Assembly: GCA_963422675.2 (NCBI GenBank)
Contig: CAXVYS010000011.1
Location: 17,726 to 81,725 of the forward strand
DNA length: 64,000 nucleotides
Reading direction: 5' to 3'
Source of the DNA: UBA4416 sp963422675
GTDB taxonomy: Bacteria > Bacteroidota > Bacteroidia > B-17B0 > Aurantibacillaceae
The position numbers and the translations under genes are program-made. The notes below the pieces were generated by a model. The model made no database searches. It was not told the DNA's origin and saw only the letters and a program-made list of their open reading frames with translations. Below, piece by piece: positions 51,860 through 60,382 of this stretch (position 1 is the first letter of the stretch; each line of letters opens with the position of its first letter).

Positions 51860-52357
51860 CTACTTTTTAAACCCGTATGAAACGTTAAGGCTATATCCGA
51901 AAAGCTTTCCGGCATTTATAACAGAATCTCTTTTCGATTCGGTATAATAAAACAGGATATCTTTGCTTTTGTATTTATCAGGATCGTTTTTATTACTATT
52001 CCCACCAAGAAAGCCAATAGCCTGTATACGGCTTAAATTATCCAGTATTTTTTCGTAGATTTTTTTTAGTTTTTTAGGATAATGGGCATAGTAAACAATT
52101 GTGGTATCAAGCTGCGCTTTTGTGATACCGTTATCTTTAAAAGGATTAAAAATATAGGTCGAATCATATTTCTCCCCGCTTACATTTTTTACATTTATTC
52201 CTGCTGCACCTTCTCCCAAATAACAATCGGTTAATACGTTTATAAAGGTTTGTTCTTCCAATACATAATCGGGCGGTGTTGGATCCTCCTCATGTTCAGG
52301 CTTACAGGAAAAGAAACTTAAACAGCTTAGCAATATGATAAAAATACGTGTATACAT
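51860..52357 (-). CDS. DUF4296 lipoprotein
   Basis: A 165-residue lipoprotein from the ATG at 52357 (MYTRIFIILLSCLSFFSCKP, lipobox FFSC). The open frame extends to 52507, but that part runs into the MerR gene and does not look like protein. The DUF4296 region reads LEEQTFINVLTDCYLGEGAA, then GITKAQLDTTIVYYAHYPKK and IYEKILDNLSRI. Such proteins are small, Bacteroidota-specific lipoproteins of unknown function. It starts 20 bases after the stop of the CarH-like regulator gene at 52377 and is three bases from the M20 gene, so the three may be co-transcribed. Confidence 0.8.
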   Translation of the reverse strand: MYTRIFIILLSCLSFFSCKPEHEEDPTPPDYVLEEQTFINVLTDCYLGEGAAGINVKNVSGEKYDSTYIFNPFKDNGITKAQLDTTIVYYAHYPKKLKKIYEKILDNLSRIQAIGFLGGNSNKNDPDKYKSKDILFYYTESKRDSVINAGKLFGYSLNVSYGFKK

Positions 52358-52376
52358 TCTATACAAATGTATAAAA

Positions 52377-53258
52377 CTAGAGCATATTTTTAAACTGTTC
52401 GTAGGTTTCGAACAAAATAACATTTTTTGGGAGATCAATATGTTCTGTACTCTCGAAAAATAAACGGCCTGATACCATGATTTTACATTGCTGGAAACAG
52501 GTTCCAAGATTAATCATATACTGTTGCAGGGTATAATCTTCGGCAGGTGTTGTAAAAATAGTAACGATTATTTCGGGAGTAATATTTTCTGATATGTTCT
52601 TTAAATCACACATCGGTACAGATTGCCCTAAATACAGGCATTTGTGGCCGCGTGCTTTTATAAGGTATTTGCAATACAACAATCCCATTTCGTGAAGCTC
52701 CTTACTTGGAAGGTACAATACAAATGTTTTTGTATCCGGTGTTTGTTGATTGGGAAGATTATCTATCCCTACAATTATTTTTTGTTTGATTAACTGAGAG
52801 ATAAAATGTTCCTGGGCACAATTTATAATTCCTATTTGCCACATACTGCCTATGTGCCGCATAAAGGGAAAAATGATTCGCTCCATGGTATTTTCAAAAC
52901 CAAAATGTGCAATGCATTTACAAATGGTTGCTTCAAATTTTACCTCATCCATTTCCATCATACATAGTACCAGGTTATCGATCTGGTCGGATTCTTTGCC
53001 GTATGTATTTAAAATAGACTGTGCATGCTTCACCAATTCTTCATCTAAAAACGTGGCTATTTTAGAAATTTTATAGCCGTTATTATTTAACAGGGAAATG
53101 TTTAGAATACGCTTGAGATCGTCGGACGTATAGCAACGAATATTTGTACAGGATCTCTCAGGTTTTAAGATGCCATAACGCAATTCCCAAATCCGTAAAG
53201 TATGGGCTTTAATTCCGGAAAGTCTTTCCAGATCTTTTATGGCATATTGTATTGGCAC
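52377..53258 (-). CDS. MerR-family regulator with cobalamin-binding domain (CarH-like photoreceptor candidate)
   Basis: A 293-residue regulator starting at a GTG at 53258. Residues 5-75 are a MerR winged helix (AIKDLERLSGIKAHTLRIWE, then CYTSDDLKRILNISLL). Residues ~95-165 form the four-helix cap with the W-x9-EH motif (Trp140, Glu150, His151), which in CarH surrounds adenosylcobalamin. Residues 175-293 are a Rossmann B12-binding domain with the ExHxxG motif (Glu187, His189, Gly192 in KELHEMG), His189 being the expected cobalt ligand. All diagnostic residues are present. CarH tetramers repress in the dark and fall apart in light. No carotenoid genes are adjacent, so its target is open. Confidence 0.8.
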   Translation of the reverse strand: MPIQYAIKDLERLSGIKAHTLRIWELRYGILKPERSCTNIRCYTSDDLKRILNISLLNNNGYKISKIATFLDEELVKHAQSILNTYGKESDQIDNLVLCMMEMDEVKFEATICKCIAHFGFENTMERIIFPFMRHIGSMWQIGIINCAQEHFISQLIKQKIIVGIDNLPNQQTPDTKTFVLYLPSKELHEMGLLYCKYLIKARGHKCLYLGQSVPMCDLKNISENITPEIIVTIFTTPAEDYTLQQYMINLGTCFQQCKIMVSGRLFFESTEHIDLPKNVILFETYEQFKNML

Positions 53259-53263
53259 CTGAG

Positions 53264-53271
53264 CAAATTTA
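53264..53271 (-). promoter_or_regulatory. Candidate -7 element of the CarH-like gene
   Basis: TAAATTTG on the minus strand fits TAnnTTTG and ends only five bases before the GTG start. This would make the transcript nearly leaderless, unless translation starts further in. No -33 TTTG at standard spacing. Confidence 0.4.
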
Positions 53272-53276
53272 CAAAG

Positions 53277-53303
53277 TAAACATCGAATATTTAAAAATGT
53301 TTA
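53277..53303. promoter_or_regulatory. Inverted repeat upstream of the CarH-like gene (candidate operator)
   Basis: TAAACAT - 13 bases - ATGTTTA, perfect 7-base arms, 19 to 45 bases before the start codon. It overlaps where the -33 region of that gene should be and lies between the two divergent genes, as expected of an autoregulatory MerR/CarH operator. Confidence 0.45.
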
Positions 53304-53355
53304 TGACATAACTGCTATTTTACATTCCCCTACCTGCTACGATTTAAAATTATCC

Positions 53356-53363
53356 TATATTTG
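53356..53363 (+). promoter_or_regulatory. Candidate -7 element of the YdcF-like gene
   Basis: TATATTTG fits TAnnTTTG. It lies five bases before the TTG at 53369, so the later TTG at 53381 may be the true start. No clear -33 TTTG. Confidence 0.4.
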
Positions 53364-53368
53364 ATTAA

Positions 53369-54040
53369 TTGGTTATTGTTTTGAATTATTCCTTTTTCAA
53401 ATATTTTGCAGGTACAGTGCTCCTTTCAGCGCTATTTAGCAGCTGTGCATTTTTCCGACCGTTACCTGCAAAACTGTATAAGCGGGCATTAGCCAATAAA
53501 CCTTATGATGTGGTTATTGTACCGGGAGTGCCTTTTAACGGAAAAGAATGGGATACTAAAATGAAAGGGCGGGTTATTTGGGCCGATTATCTTATTAAAA
53601 ACGGGATAGCCAAAAATGTAATCTTTTCAGGAGCTGCTGTTTATACACCTTATGTGGAAGCAAAAATAATGGCTTTATATGCAGAGGCTTTAGGAACACC
53701 AAAAGAACACATCTATACAGAAGAAAAAGCGGAGCACAGTACCGAAAACATTTACAATTCTTATGTATTGGCAAAAAAGCTGGGCTTTACAAACATTGCT
53801 GTAGCCACAGATCCTTTTCAATCTAATTTATTAACGCGTTTTACGAAGAAACGTTTTAAATTACCCATCACTCATATTCCTTTTTTAATTAAAATTCTTA
53901 AAAAAATAGATGATGTTTATCCAGTAATTGATCCATCATCCGCAAAGGTTGAAAATTTTAAACCAATTACTGAAACGCAGACAAAACGTTACAGATGGAG
54001 AGGAACACGGGGGAAAAACATTGTGTTTGAACCGGAATAA
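53369..54040 (+). CDS. YdcF/ElyC family (DUF218) membrane protein
   Basis: A 223-residue protein starting at a TTG (53369, or 53381 giving MNYSFFKYF...). An N-terminal hydrophobic segment ends in LFSSC, which could be a lipobox. The DUF218 core reads YDVVIVPGVPFNGKEWDTKM, RVIWADYLIKNGIAKNVIFS, then THE-like EEKAEHSTENIYNSYVLAKK and IAVATDPFQSNLLTRF. DUF218 proteins such as ElyC and SanA act in envelope integrity, peptidoglycan or lipid-carrier metabolism in E. coli; the reaction is not settled. It is divergent from the CarH-like gene. Confidence 0.82.
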   Translation: MVIVLNYSFFKYFAGTVLLSALFSSCAFFRPLPAKLYKRALANKPYDVVIVPGVPFNGKEWDTKMKGRVIWADYLIKNGIAKNVIFSGAAVYTPYVEAKIMALYAEALGTPKEHIYTEEKAEHSTENIYNSYVLAKKLGFTNIAVATDPFQSNLLTRFTKKRFKLPITHIPFLIKILKKIDDVYPVIDPSSAKVENFKPITETQTKRYRWRGTRGKNIVFEPE

Positions 54041-54092
54041 TAGTTCTGTGAATTTGTAAAAAAGAAGTATCTTTAAAATAAATTCCTCCTAT

Positions 54093-54449
54093 ATGAAACA
54101 CATTCTATTTATAGCAGCTGTTATGTCAGCGGTTCTAATATCTTGCAAAAAAGACCGTACCTGTTCATGTACTGTTACCAAAACAGGCACATCAACCACC
54201 ACAGCAGCCCTTACTTATTCTGTTCCTATATTGGGAAATGTGCCAATTATTGATACTTCCTTTACCACTCCTGTTACTGATGTGCAGATGGATGATAAAA
54301 CCATTATGGATGTGAACAAACGCACCGCCAAACAAAATTGTATCAGCTACAAAGAGCCATATAATGAAACCATTGTAAACTCCGCTCCTCCCCTTGAACT
54401 TACAACTAACAGTAAGGGAGACAAAGAATATAAATGCACCTTGAAATAA
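54093..54449 (+). CDS. Small predicted lipoprotein, unknown function
   Basis: A 118-residue protein with a lipoprotein signal (MKHILFIAAVMSAVLISCKK, lipobox LISC at Cys18). The mature part starts with a Cys pair (RTCSCTVT) and is Thr-rich. The second half carries two more cysteines (QNCISY and KCTLK). It was not recognised as a member of a named family. It is probably an outer-membrane or periplasm-facing lipoprotein. It stands 52 bases after the YdcF-like gene. Confidence 0.65.
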   Translation: MKHILFIAAVMSAVLISCKKDRTCSCTVTKTGTSTTTAALTYSVPILGNVPIIDTSFTTPVTDVQMDDKTIMDVNKRTAKQNCISYKEPYNETIVNSAPPLELTTNSKGDKEYKCTLK

Positions 54450-54531
54450 CTATTTCTTAAAGGAGCTACAATTATTCGGTAGCTGATCTAAATATGATCC
54501 TATTCAAATTACGGTGATTAAACAGTAAGTT

Positions 54532-56055
54532 CTATTGTTTAATCACTTTATTTACTGAGCTGTAACCTACTTTATCGAACATGACTACCAATGAATAAAT
54601 TCCCTGCGAAAAATCGCTCATATCCACATTAATCACAGATTTGCCTTCTTCCAACTGTTTATATTCATCGCTAACAAGCTTGCCCATATAATCGATCAGC
54701 TGAATATGAGCTGTTCCACCAACAGGTGAATAAAAATCAAAATAAATATGATGTGTTGTGGGATTGGGATAAATATTATTCATTAGCACATTCTGTTTTG
54801 AAAACTCTACAGAGATCACCCGTGAATAAGTATACTTCCCATTGTAATCGGTTTGCTTTAAGCGGTAGTAATTAATACCAACCTGTGGCTTAGGATCCAC
54901 CAGATTATAATATTTAAAGGAGGAACTATTACCTGCCCCTTTTACCGTTCCTATTTCTTCGAAAGAAATAACGTCATATGATTTTTCAACTGTAAAATAA
55001 TCGTTGTTTACTTCTGTAGCCGTTACCCATTTTAAAAGTACTTCCTCTTTTTCTTTATCACCTGTAAATTCTGTAAGGCCAATAGGCAAAGGAGCACAAT
55101 CCAAAGACGCGCCTCCACCCAGCTGCCATGTCAGTGTAAAAGGGCTACTGGTAGCGGTCCAGTTATCGAGTAGCATAATATATTTTTCGCCGGCTATCAC
55201 ATTAAGTGCTTTTACCCATCCATCACCACCTGAGCCTTCTGTAAGATCAGCAGCGCCATTACCTAATCCTGTAATATTTGCAGCAGTATTGTTTCCGTTT
55301 GCCGAAGAACACCTGACCGGAGCCATCGTTAACGGGCAGGAAATAGTTGCAACCGGTCCCCAGATAGCCCAATCGTAATCGGTACTTGTACTACTGGGGG
55401 TAATCGTAAGGCCCAGAGTACCTGTACTGATGGGTGAAAAATAGTACCATGACGATTGATGTTCGCCACCAACAAGGCAGCCGAAATTAGCCCCGGTGGC
55501 ATCGTTAACTGTTCCTGAACCATTTGGATTTCCGGCAAAAGGAGCATTGGCGCAAACAGATAAGCCCCCACCACAATCCTGTGGCGTAGGTAATGGCGGA
55601 ACTGTTACACAAATTTGAAATGTTGGATTGGCAGGTGTACCATTATTAAAATCATACACCCTCACCCAATAGGTGTTACCGGGAGTTAAACCGGAAAGAT
55701 TTTGGGTTTCGGTACCACCCGACCCATTATTATTAACACAACCAAGTGAAGCGCCGCCACAGGTTGAAAATGTTTGAACAACCGGATTAAAAGACGCAGC
55801 TCCTTTAACTGTTATGGTTGCTGTAGAAGCAGTAGCTGTAAAGCTATACCATATATCGTCATTTGCATTACCTGTACATCCTGCTAAAGATTGTGTGGCA
55901 CCTGTTATATTTCCTGTAATATTGGAACAGGTTGTTCCGGTTGTAAGATTGATTGCTCCACTACAATCATTATTTGCTGGCTGGGCATAAACTCCCGTGG
56001 TTGTAGTTAGAAATCCAGCAATAATAGGTAAACGTTTAAAAAAGGTCAGTAACAT
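54532..56055 (-). CDS. T9SS-secreted protein with pre-peptidase-like beta domains
   Basis: About 507 residues from the ATG at 56055 (MLLTFFKRLPIIAGFLTTTT, signal peptide ending GVYAQ); the frame is open 11 codons further. Residues ~20-135 and ~135-310 are two beta-sandwich modules of the PPC type (NDDIWYSFTATASTATITVK, NTYWVRVYDF; then SSWYYFSP and YIMLLDNW). An Fn3-like module shared with the protein at 19338 follows (NDYFTVEKS, YYRLKQTDYNGKYTYSR). A type A sorting domain closes it (MNNIYPNPTTHHIYFDFYSP to VNKVIKQ). It is probably a cell-surface adhesin or binding protein. No enzyme motif. Confidence 0.85.
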   Translation of the reverse strand: MLLTFFKRLPIIAGFLTTTTGVYAQPANNDCSGAINLTTGTTCSNITGNITGATQSLAGCTGNANDDIWYSFTATASTATITVKGAASFNPVVQTFSTCGGASLGCVNNNGSGGTETQNLSGLTPGNTYWVRVYDFNNGTPANPTFQICVTVPPLPTPQDCGGGLSVCANAPFAGNPNGSGTVNDATGANFGCLVGGEHQSSWYYFSPISTGTLGLTITPSSTSTDYDWAIWGPVATISCPLTMAPVRCSSANGNNTAANITGLGNGAADLTEGSGGDGWVKALNVIAGEKYIMLLDNWTATSSPFTLTWQLGGGASLDCAPLPIGLTEFTGDKEKEEVLLKWVTATEVNNDYFTVEKSYDVISFEEIGTVKGAGNSSSFKYYNLVDPKPQVGINYYRLKQTDYNGKYTYSRVISVEFSKQNVLMNNIYPNPTTHHIYFDFYSPVGGTAHIQLIDYMGKLVSDEYKQLEEGKSVINVDMSDFSQGIYSLVVMFDKVGYSSVNKVIKQ

Positions 56056-56194
56056 ATAGGTCCAAAAGGTCGGCCTAATATTACACATTATATTGTTTCA
56101 ATAAATCATCTGTTAAACAATTTTTTTACAAATAACTTTTTAATAAACCCTGTGGCTATACCATTTTATAGTTTAATAATTGTTTAATTGTTTT

Positions 56195-57733
56195 TTAACC
56201 TGCCCAGCCATCTCTGTCGAGGCTTCTATATTGGATAGCTTCGGCGATGTGGTTAGTTTGTATGGTTGTTGTATGATCGAGATCAGCAATGGTTCTCGCC
56301 ACTTTTAATATTCTATCGTAAGCGCGTGCCGATAAACCTAAACGTTCCATGGCGGTTTTTAAAAGTGTATTACTTGCTTCATCCAGAGAACAATAGGTTC
56401 GCAAATCTTTACTCCGCATTTGAGCATTACAATAAATACCATCCGCCGTTTTATAACGGTCTGTTTGTATTTGTCTTGCAATAATAACACGGGCTCTTAT
56501 CTCTTTACTGGTTTCCGATTGTTGTGCCTTACTTAACTCGCTGAAAGGAACAGGTGTTACCTCAACGTGCAGGTCGATCCTATCCAGCAATGGTCCTGAA
56601 ATTTTATTCAAATATTTTTGTACAATACCCGGTGCGCAAACACAATCTTTTTCGGGGTGGTTATAATACCCGCAAGGACAGGGATTCATGCTGGCCATGA
56701 GCATAAAGCTCGCAGGATATTCCACGCTGAAACGCGCTCTCGAAATACTTACAATTCTATCTTCTAACGGTTGGCGCATTACCTCTAATACCGTTCGTTT
56801 AAATTCAGGCAACTCATCTAAAAACAAAACCCCATTATGTGCCAGAGAAATTTCTCCGGGCTGGGCATTCATTCCTCCTCCAACGAGTGCCACATCAGAA
56901 ATTGTGTGATGAGGAGCCCTAAAAGGGCGCTTGGTAACAAGACCTTGTATTTTAGCCGTTTTGCCTGCAACGCTATGGATTTTAGTAGTTTCTAGGGCTT
57001 CATCGAGGGTTAAAGGTGGCAATATAGATGGCATTCGTTTACTCAACATTGTTTTACCTGCACCGGGAGGGCCAATCAATATCACATTATGTCCGCCCGC
57101 AGCCGCAATTTCCAAAGCACGTTTAATGTTTTCCTGTCCTTTTACATCCGAAAAATCAAATTCAAGATCATCCAACCGTGAAAGAAATTCCTGTTGGATG
57201 TCAATTTTTGTAGTTTCCAATATATCAGTCCCGTTAAAAAATCCTATCACCTGTTTAAGGTTACTTACGCCGTAAACATCCAATCCATCCACTACTGCCG
57301 CCTCTTTGGCATTTTCTTCCGGTAAAATCAGTCCTTTAAACCCTTCCTGTTTTGCTTTAATGGCAATGGGTAAAGTTCCTTTAATAGGCCTTAATTCCCC
57401 ATCAAGGGACAGCTCTCCCATAATAATGTAATGAGAAACTTCTTCTGCCGTAATTTGCTCGGAAGCTGCCAGGATGCCAACAGCAATAGTTAAATCATAG
57501 GCAGAACCTTCTTTCCTGATATCCGCTGGCGCCATATTAATGGTGATTTGCTTCCCGGGAATTTTAAGATCATTATTTTTTAAAGCAGCATCAATCCGCT
57601 GGTGGCTTTCTTTAACAGCACTATCCGGTAAGCCTACCAAATAAAAATTTATTCCCTGGCTTATGTTTACCTCTACTGTTACTGTAGTAGCCGTTATGCC
57701 ATGCACCGCGCTCCCAAAAGTTTTTACCAACAT
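56195..57733 (-). CDS. comM: YifB/ComM family Mg-chelatase-like AAA ATPase
   Basis: A 512-residue protein. An N-terminal ChlI-like lon-S16 domain (about 20-145, INMAPADIRKEGSAYDLTIA) is followed by the AAA core with Walker A GPPGAGKT (221-228) and LFLDELPEFKRTVLEVMRQP (Walker B). A zinc/Cys-rich MNPCPCGYYNHPEKDCVC insert and a C-terminal helical domain (LSARAYDRILKVARTIADLD) complete it. ComM is a hexameric helicase that aids branch migration during natural transformation. In non-competent species its role is less certain. Length and motifs are complete. It is divergent from the GT-C gene. Confidence 0.92.
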   Translation of the reverse strand: MLVKTFGSAVHGITATTVTVEVNISQGINFYLVGLPDSAVKESHQRIDAALKNNDLKIPGKQITINMAPADIRKEGSAYDLTIAVGILAASEQITAEEVSHYIIMGELSLDGELRPIKGTLPIAIKAKQEGFKGLILPEENAKEAAVVDGLDVYGVSNLKQVIGFFNGTDILETTKIDIQQEFLSRLDDLEFDFSDVKGQENIKRALEIAAAGGHNVILIGPPGAGKTMLSKRMPSILPPLTLDEALETTKIHSVAGKTAKIQGLVTKRPFRAPHHTISDVALVGGGMNAQPGEISLAHNGVLFLDELPEFKRTVLEVMRQPLEDRIVSISRARFSVEYPASFMLMASMNPCPCGYYNHPEKDCVCAPGIVQKYLNKISGPLLDRIDLHVEVTPVPFSELSKAQQSETSKEIRARVIIARQIQTDRYKTADGIYCNAQMRSKDLRTYCSLDEASNTLLKTAMERLGLSARAYDRILKVARTIADLDHTTTIQTNHIAEAIQYRSLDRDGWAG

Positions 57734-57779
57734 CTTAATTAATTTTCGGGCAAAATAACAACAAAAACAAGCAGAGCGA

Positions 57780-57796
57780 TGCTACAAATTATAGCA
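57780..57796. promoter_or_regulatory. Second copy of the ORF6N-type palindrome
   Basis: TGCTACA-AAT-TATAGCA differs by one arm base from a perfect copy of the palindrome at 21314. It lies 47 bases upstream of comM, in the divergent comM / GT-C intergenic region. Confidence 0.4.
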
Positions 57797-57864
57797 TTGT
57801 TTCTTTTACCCCAATTTTAGGGGGCTTTGACGCATGATCCGGAAATTATTATTTTTTTGTAATC

Positions 57865-57872
57865 TAAATTTG
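57865..57872 (+). promoter_or_regulatory. Candidate -7 element of the GT-C gene
   Basis: TAAATTTG fits TAnnTTTG, 21 bases before the TTG start at 57894. No TTTG at the expected upstream distance. Confidence 0.4.
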
Positions 57873-57893
57873 TTTCCGCACCTTTAATCTGTT

Positions 57894-59369
57894 TTGATAA
57901 AAGTCGGTTCCATAAAACATCCGTTGATCTATTGCCTTGCAGCAATCATCAGTATTTTGTTACTTATCTATGTCGTATTAAAAGCTCATGCCACATCCTT
58001 TACACACGATGAAAGCTTCACCTATTTAAATTACGTTCATGAACCTTTTATGGATATTATATCTTACAAACATCCTTACACCAATAACCACATTTTAAAT
58101 ACTGTACTTATAAAATATTCCGAAGGCTTGTTTGGAAATTCAGAACTGGCCTTGCGCTTACCCAATATCATAGCCTGCTTCATGTATTTAATTTACTGTT
58201 TTAAACTTTTAAAAAGAATCTCTCTTGTATTACTCATTCCTTGTTTTATCAGCTTGCTATGTAACACCATGCTCATCGATTTTTTCAGCCTTGCGAGGGG
58301 TTACGGGCTATCCTTCGCATTTATGCTGATGAGTCTTTACCATCTTATAGAACATTTTAAAACCAATCAACGCAAAGACCTCATTCTGTTTAATGCCGGT
58401 GCCTTTTTTGCTGTGTTAAGTAATTTTTCTTTATTGAATTATTACGTTGCTGCACTTATTACTTATAACCTCCTTAAATTAATAGATGGGCGGTTTGCGA
58501 AAGATTCCTCTGAAAAAAAGTTCAGGTTCTATTCCTTAAATTCCATTCACTTATTTTCTTTGGCAATTTTTACAGCTGTTTTATATGAACCCTTACGCCG
58601 CATATCTAAACAAGGGATGTTGGATTTTGGCGGTAAAACAGGTTTTTTAGAAGACACGTTTGGCTCCATCATAAAAGGCGTCAGTTATGAAACCGCCATC
58701 CCGCCGGGTATTTATGGTGGTTTATTGGTATCGTTAGTGATACTGCTCCTTTTAATCACTTTTTTAATTGTAAAACACCTTTACAAAAAGGACGAATTGT
58801 TTTTTGAGCAACACCGTTCTTTGGTCGTTGTTTATTTTATTCTTCTTGGTATTATTGCATTATCCCTTATCCAACACTTCGTTATTTATAACGATTTTTA
58901 TACGGGCCGCTTTGCTCTCTTCATCTATCCTTTGTTAATGTTGAACTTCGCCTTCTATAGTCATTATGTGTTTCAAAAACACGTTAAATGGTTGCCTCTT
59001 ATTTTAAGTATTTTACTCTCTGTTTTATTAATGCTAAATTTTTTGGGAAATATAAATTTGCGGTTTTACCAGGAATGGAAATATGATTCGGGAACAAAAA
59101 CTGTTCTTAACATATTGACCAAAGAATATGAGCAACATCCAAGGCAAATAACACTAGGCATTAACTGGTTGTTTGAACCCACCACTAATTTTTACAGGTA
59201 CACCCATCACTTAACATGGCTTACCAAAGCCGATAGAAAAGGATTAAAGACTCAGGATGATTACTACTACCTTTTTGAGTCGGACACCAATGCTTACAGG
59301 GCTAAAGGCAAAACCGTTTTATTTTCGGTGGAAGGTGTTAATACTCTTTTGGTAAAAAATAAAGAGTAA
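57894..59369 (+). CDS. GT-C family membrane glycosyltransferase (PMT/ArnT-like)
   Basis: A 491-residue integral membrane protein with about 11-13 helices, starting at a TTG at 57894 (MIKVGSIKHPLIYCLAAIIS). After the first helix comes the acidic loop FTHDESFTYLNYV, the Asp-Glu pair that marks GT-C enzymes using polyprenyl-phosphate sugars. A second short loop has NNHILNTVLIKYSEGLFGNSELALRLPN, typical of GT39/GT83 (ArnT, PMT). A soluble C-terminal part covers about 390-491. It probably transfers a sugar to lipid, glycan or protein on the periplasmic side. Acceptor unknown. It is monocistronic. Confidence 0.78.
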   Translation: MIKVGSIKHPLIYCLAAIISILLLIYVVLKAHATSFTHDESFTYLNYVHEPFMDIISYKHPYTNNHILNTVLIKYSEGLFGNSELALRLPNIIACFMYLIYCFKLLKRISLVLLIPCFISLLCNTMLIDFFSLARGYGLSFAFMLMSLYHLIEHFKTNQRKDLILFNAGAFFAVLSNFSLLNYYVAALITYNLLKLIDGRFAKDSSEKKFRFYSLNSIHLFSLAIFTAVLYEPLRRISKQGMLDFGGKTGFLEDTFGSIIKGVSYETAIPPGIYGGLLVSLVILLLLITFLIVKHLYKKDELFFEQHRSLVVVYFILLGIIALSLIQHFVIYNDFYTGRFALFIYPLLMLNFAFYSHYVFQKHVKWLPLILSILLSVLLMLNFLGNINLRFYQEWKYDSGTKTVLNILTKEYEQHPRQITLGINWLFEPTTNFYRYTHHLTWLTKADRKGLKTQDDYYYLFESDTNAYRAKGKTVLFSVEGVNTLLVKNKE

Positions 59370-59457
59370 GGATGAACAAATTATTGAATTATTTTTTGAT
59401 AAATATTTATTTTATAAGATAAATTGTATATTTATCATTCTTAAAAAAAATAGGCAT

Positions 59458-59892
59458 ATGATTAAAAAGATACTATTTGCTATTTGTATTACATTATCGG
59501 CATCTCAATTAAAAGCACAAACAGAAGAGCTCAACTGCTACAATAAATGGTCTGTAAAATTTGACTCCCGTGGCGCTGAAGAAGTAGCTGACGGAGTTTA
59601 TACCGATGTAATTATTACTTCCAGGGTAGGTGGCAAAGCAAACTGTTATAGCGGTAAGGCAGAAGTATTAAATAAAAAATTATTGCGTTGTTACATTACG
59701 TTGGAAGACGGAACTTTTGAAGAAGTAAAACGTACCTGGAAAAACAACTCTAGTAAAGATGTAACCATCATTAACGGGATCAGTACCTCTATGATATCGG
59801 TACATAATGAATTAATTAACGTATTATGGCCGGGTAAAATCAAAGCCAAAAAGCCCGCAGCCAAAAAAGCACCGGAGCCTACAGACGATTAA
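59458..59892 (+). CDS. Secreted protein of unknown function
   Basis: A 144-residue protein with a signal peptide (KKILFAICITLSASQLKAQ). The mature domain is small and beta-rich with three cysteines (ELNCYNKWSVKFDSRGAEEV, KANCYSGKAEVL, LLRCYITLEDG) and a lysine/proline-rich C-terminal tail (KAKKPAAKKAPEP). I recognise no family. It is followed by a terminator and stands alone. Confidence 0.65.
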   Translation: MIKKILFAICITLSASQLKAQTEELNCYNKWSVKFDSRGAEEVADGVYTDVIITSRVGGKANCYSGKAEVLNKKLLRCYITLEDGTFEEVKRTWKNNSSKDVTIINGISTSMISVHNELINVLWPGKIKAKKPAAKKAPEPTDD

Positions 59893-59916
59893 TAATACGA
59901 ATCTAATAATTAAGTA

Positions 59917-59966
59917 AGCCTTTTTGTGTGTTTAATCGAAAACGAGCACAAAAAGGCTATTTTTTT
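59917..59966 (+). terminator. Terminator after the 144-residue gene
   Basis: AGCCTTTTTGTG paired with CACAAAAAGGCT around an 18-base loop, followed by ATTTTTTTG. The loop is long but the 12-base stem is perfect. Confidence 0.75.
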
Positions 59967-59989
59967 GTCTAAAAAATCTTACTTAAATT

Positions 59990-60018
59990 TTTGCTTTACA
60001 ATAAAAAGACTATATTTG
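59990..60018 (+). promoter_or_regulatory. Candidate promoter of the HU gene
   Basis: TTTG (59990-59993), a 17-base spacer, then TATATTTG (60011-60018). It fits the Bacteroidota consensus and lies about 46 bases before the ATG. Confidence 0.6.
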
Positions 60019-60064
60019 CAGCCCGATTTTTACTTTTAAATCGTTGATTCTAAATATTTTGTAA

Positions 60065-60382
60065 ATGACTAAAGCAGATATAGTAACCGAAATTTCAGAA
60101 AAAACAGGTATCGAAAAGATAGTTGTACAAACCACCGTAGAGGCTTTTATGAAATCGATTCGTACTTCTATGACTGAAGGAAAAAACGTGTATTTACGCG
60201 GTTTTGGAACCTTTGTAGTGAAAAAACGTGCCGAAAAAGTTGGCCGTAATATCTCTAAAAATACAACTGTTATCATTCCTGCACACTTTATTCCGGCTTT
60301 CAAACCGGCTAAAACCTTCTCTGAAAGAGTAAAACGTAATGTGAAAGTGGCTGAGCCATTAGATAATAAACAAGTTGAGTAA
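60065..60382 (+). CDS. HU/IHF family DNA-binding protein
   Basis: A 105-residue histone-like protein. Helical base MTKADIVTEISEKTGIEKIV, core GKNVYLRGFGTFVVKKRAEK, then the DNA-bending arm GRNISKNTTVIIPAHFIPAF. The arm tip has IIPAHFIPAFKPAK where classical HU has the RNP motif, giving IHF-like spacing. A short polar C-terminal tail extends beyond standard HU length (about 90). It is probably a nucleoid-associated protein that bends DNA. The next gene overlaps by one base (TAATG). Confidence 0.9.
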   Translation: MTKADIVTEISEKTGIEKIVVQTTVEAFMKSIRTSMTEGKNVYLRGFGTFVVKKRAEKVGRNISKNTTVIIPAHFIPAFKPAKTFSERVKRNVKVAEPLDNKQVE

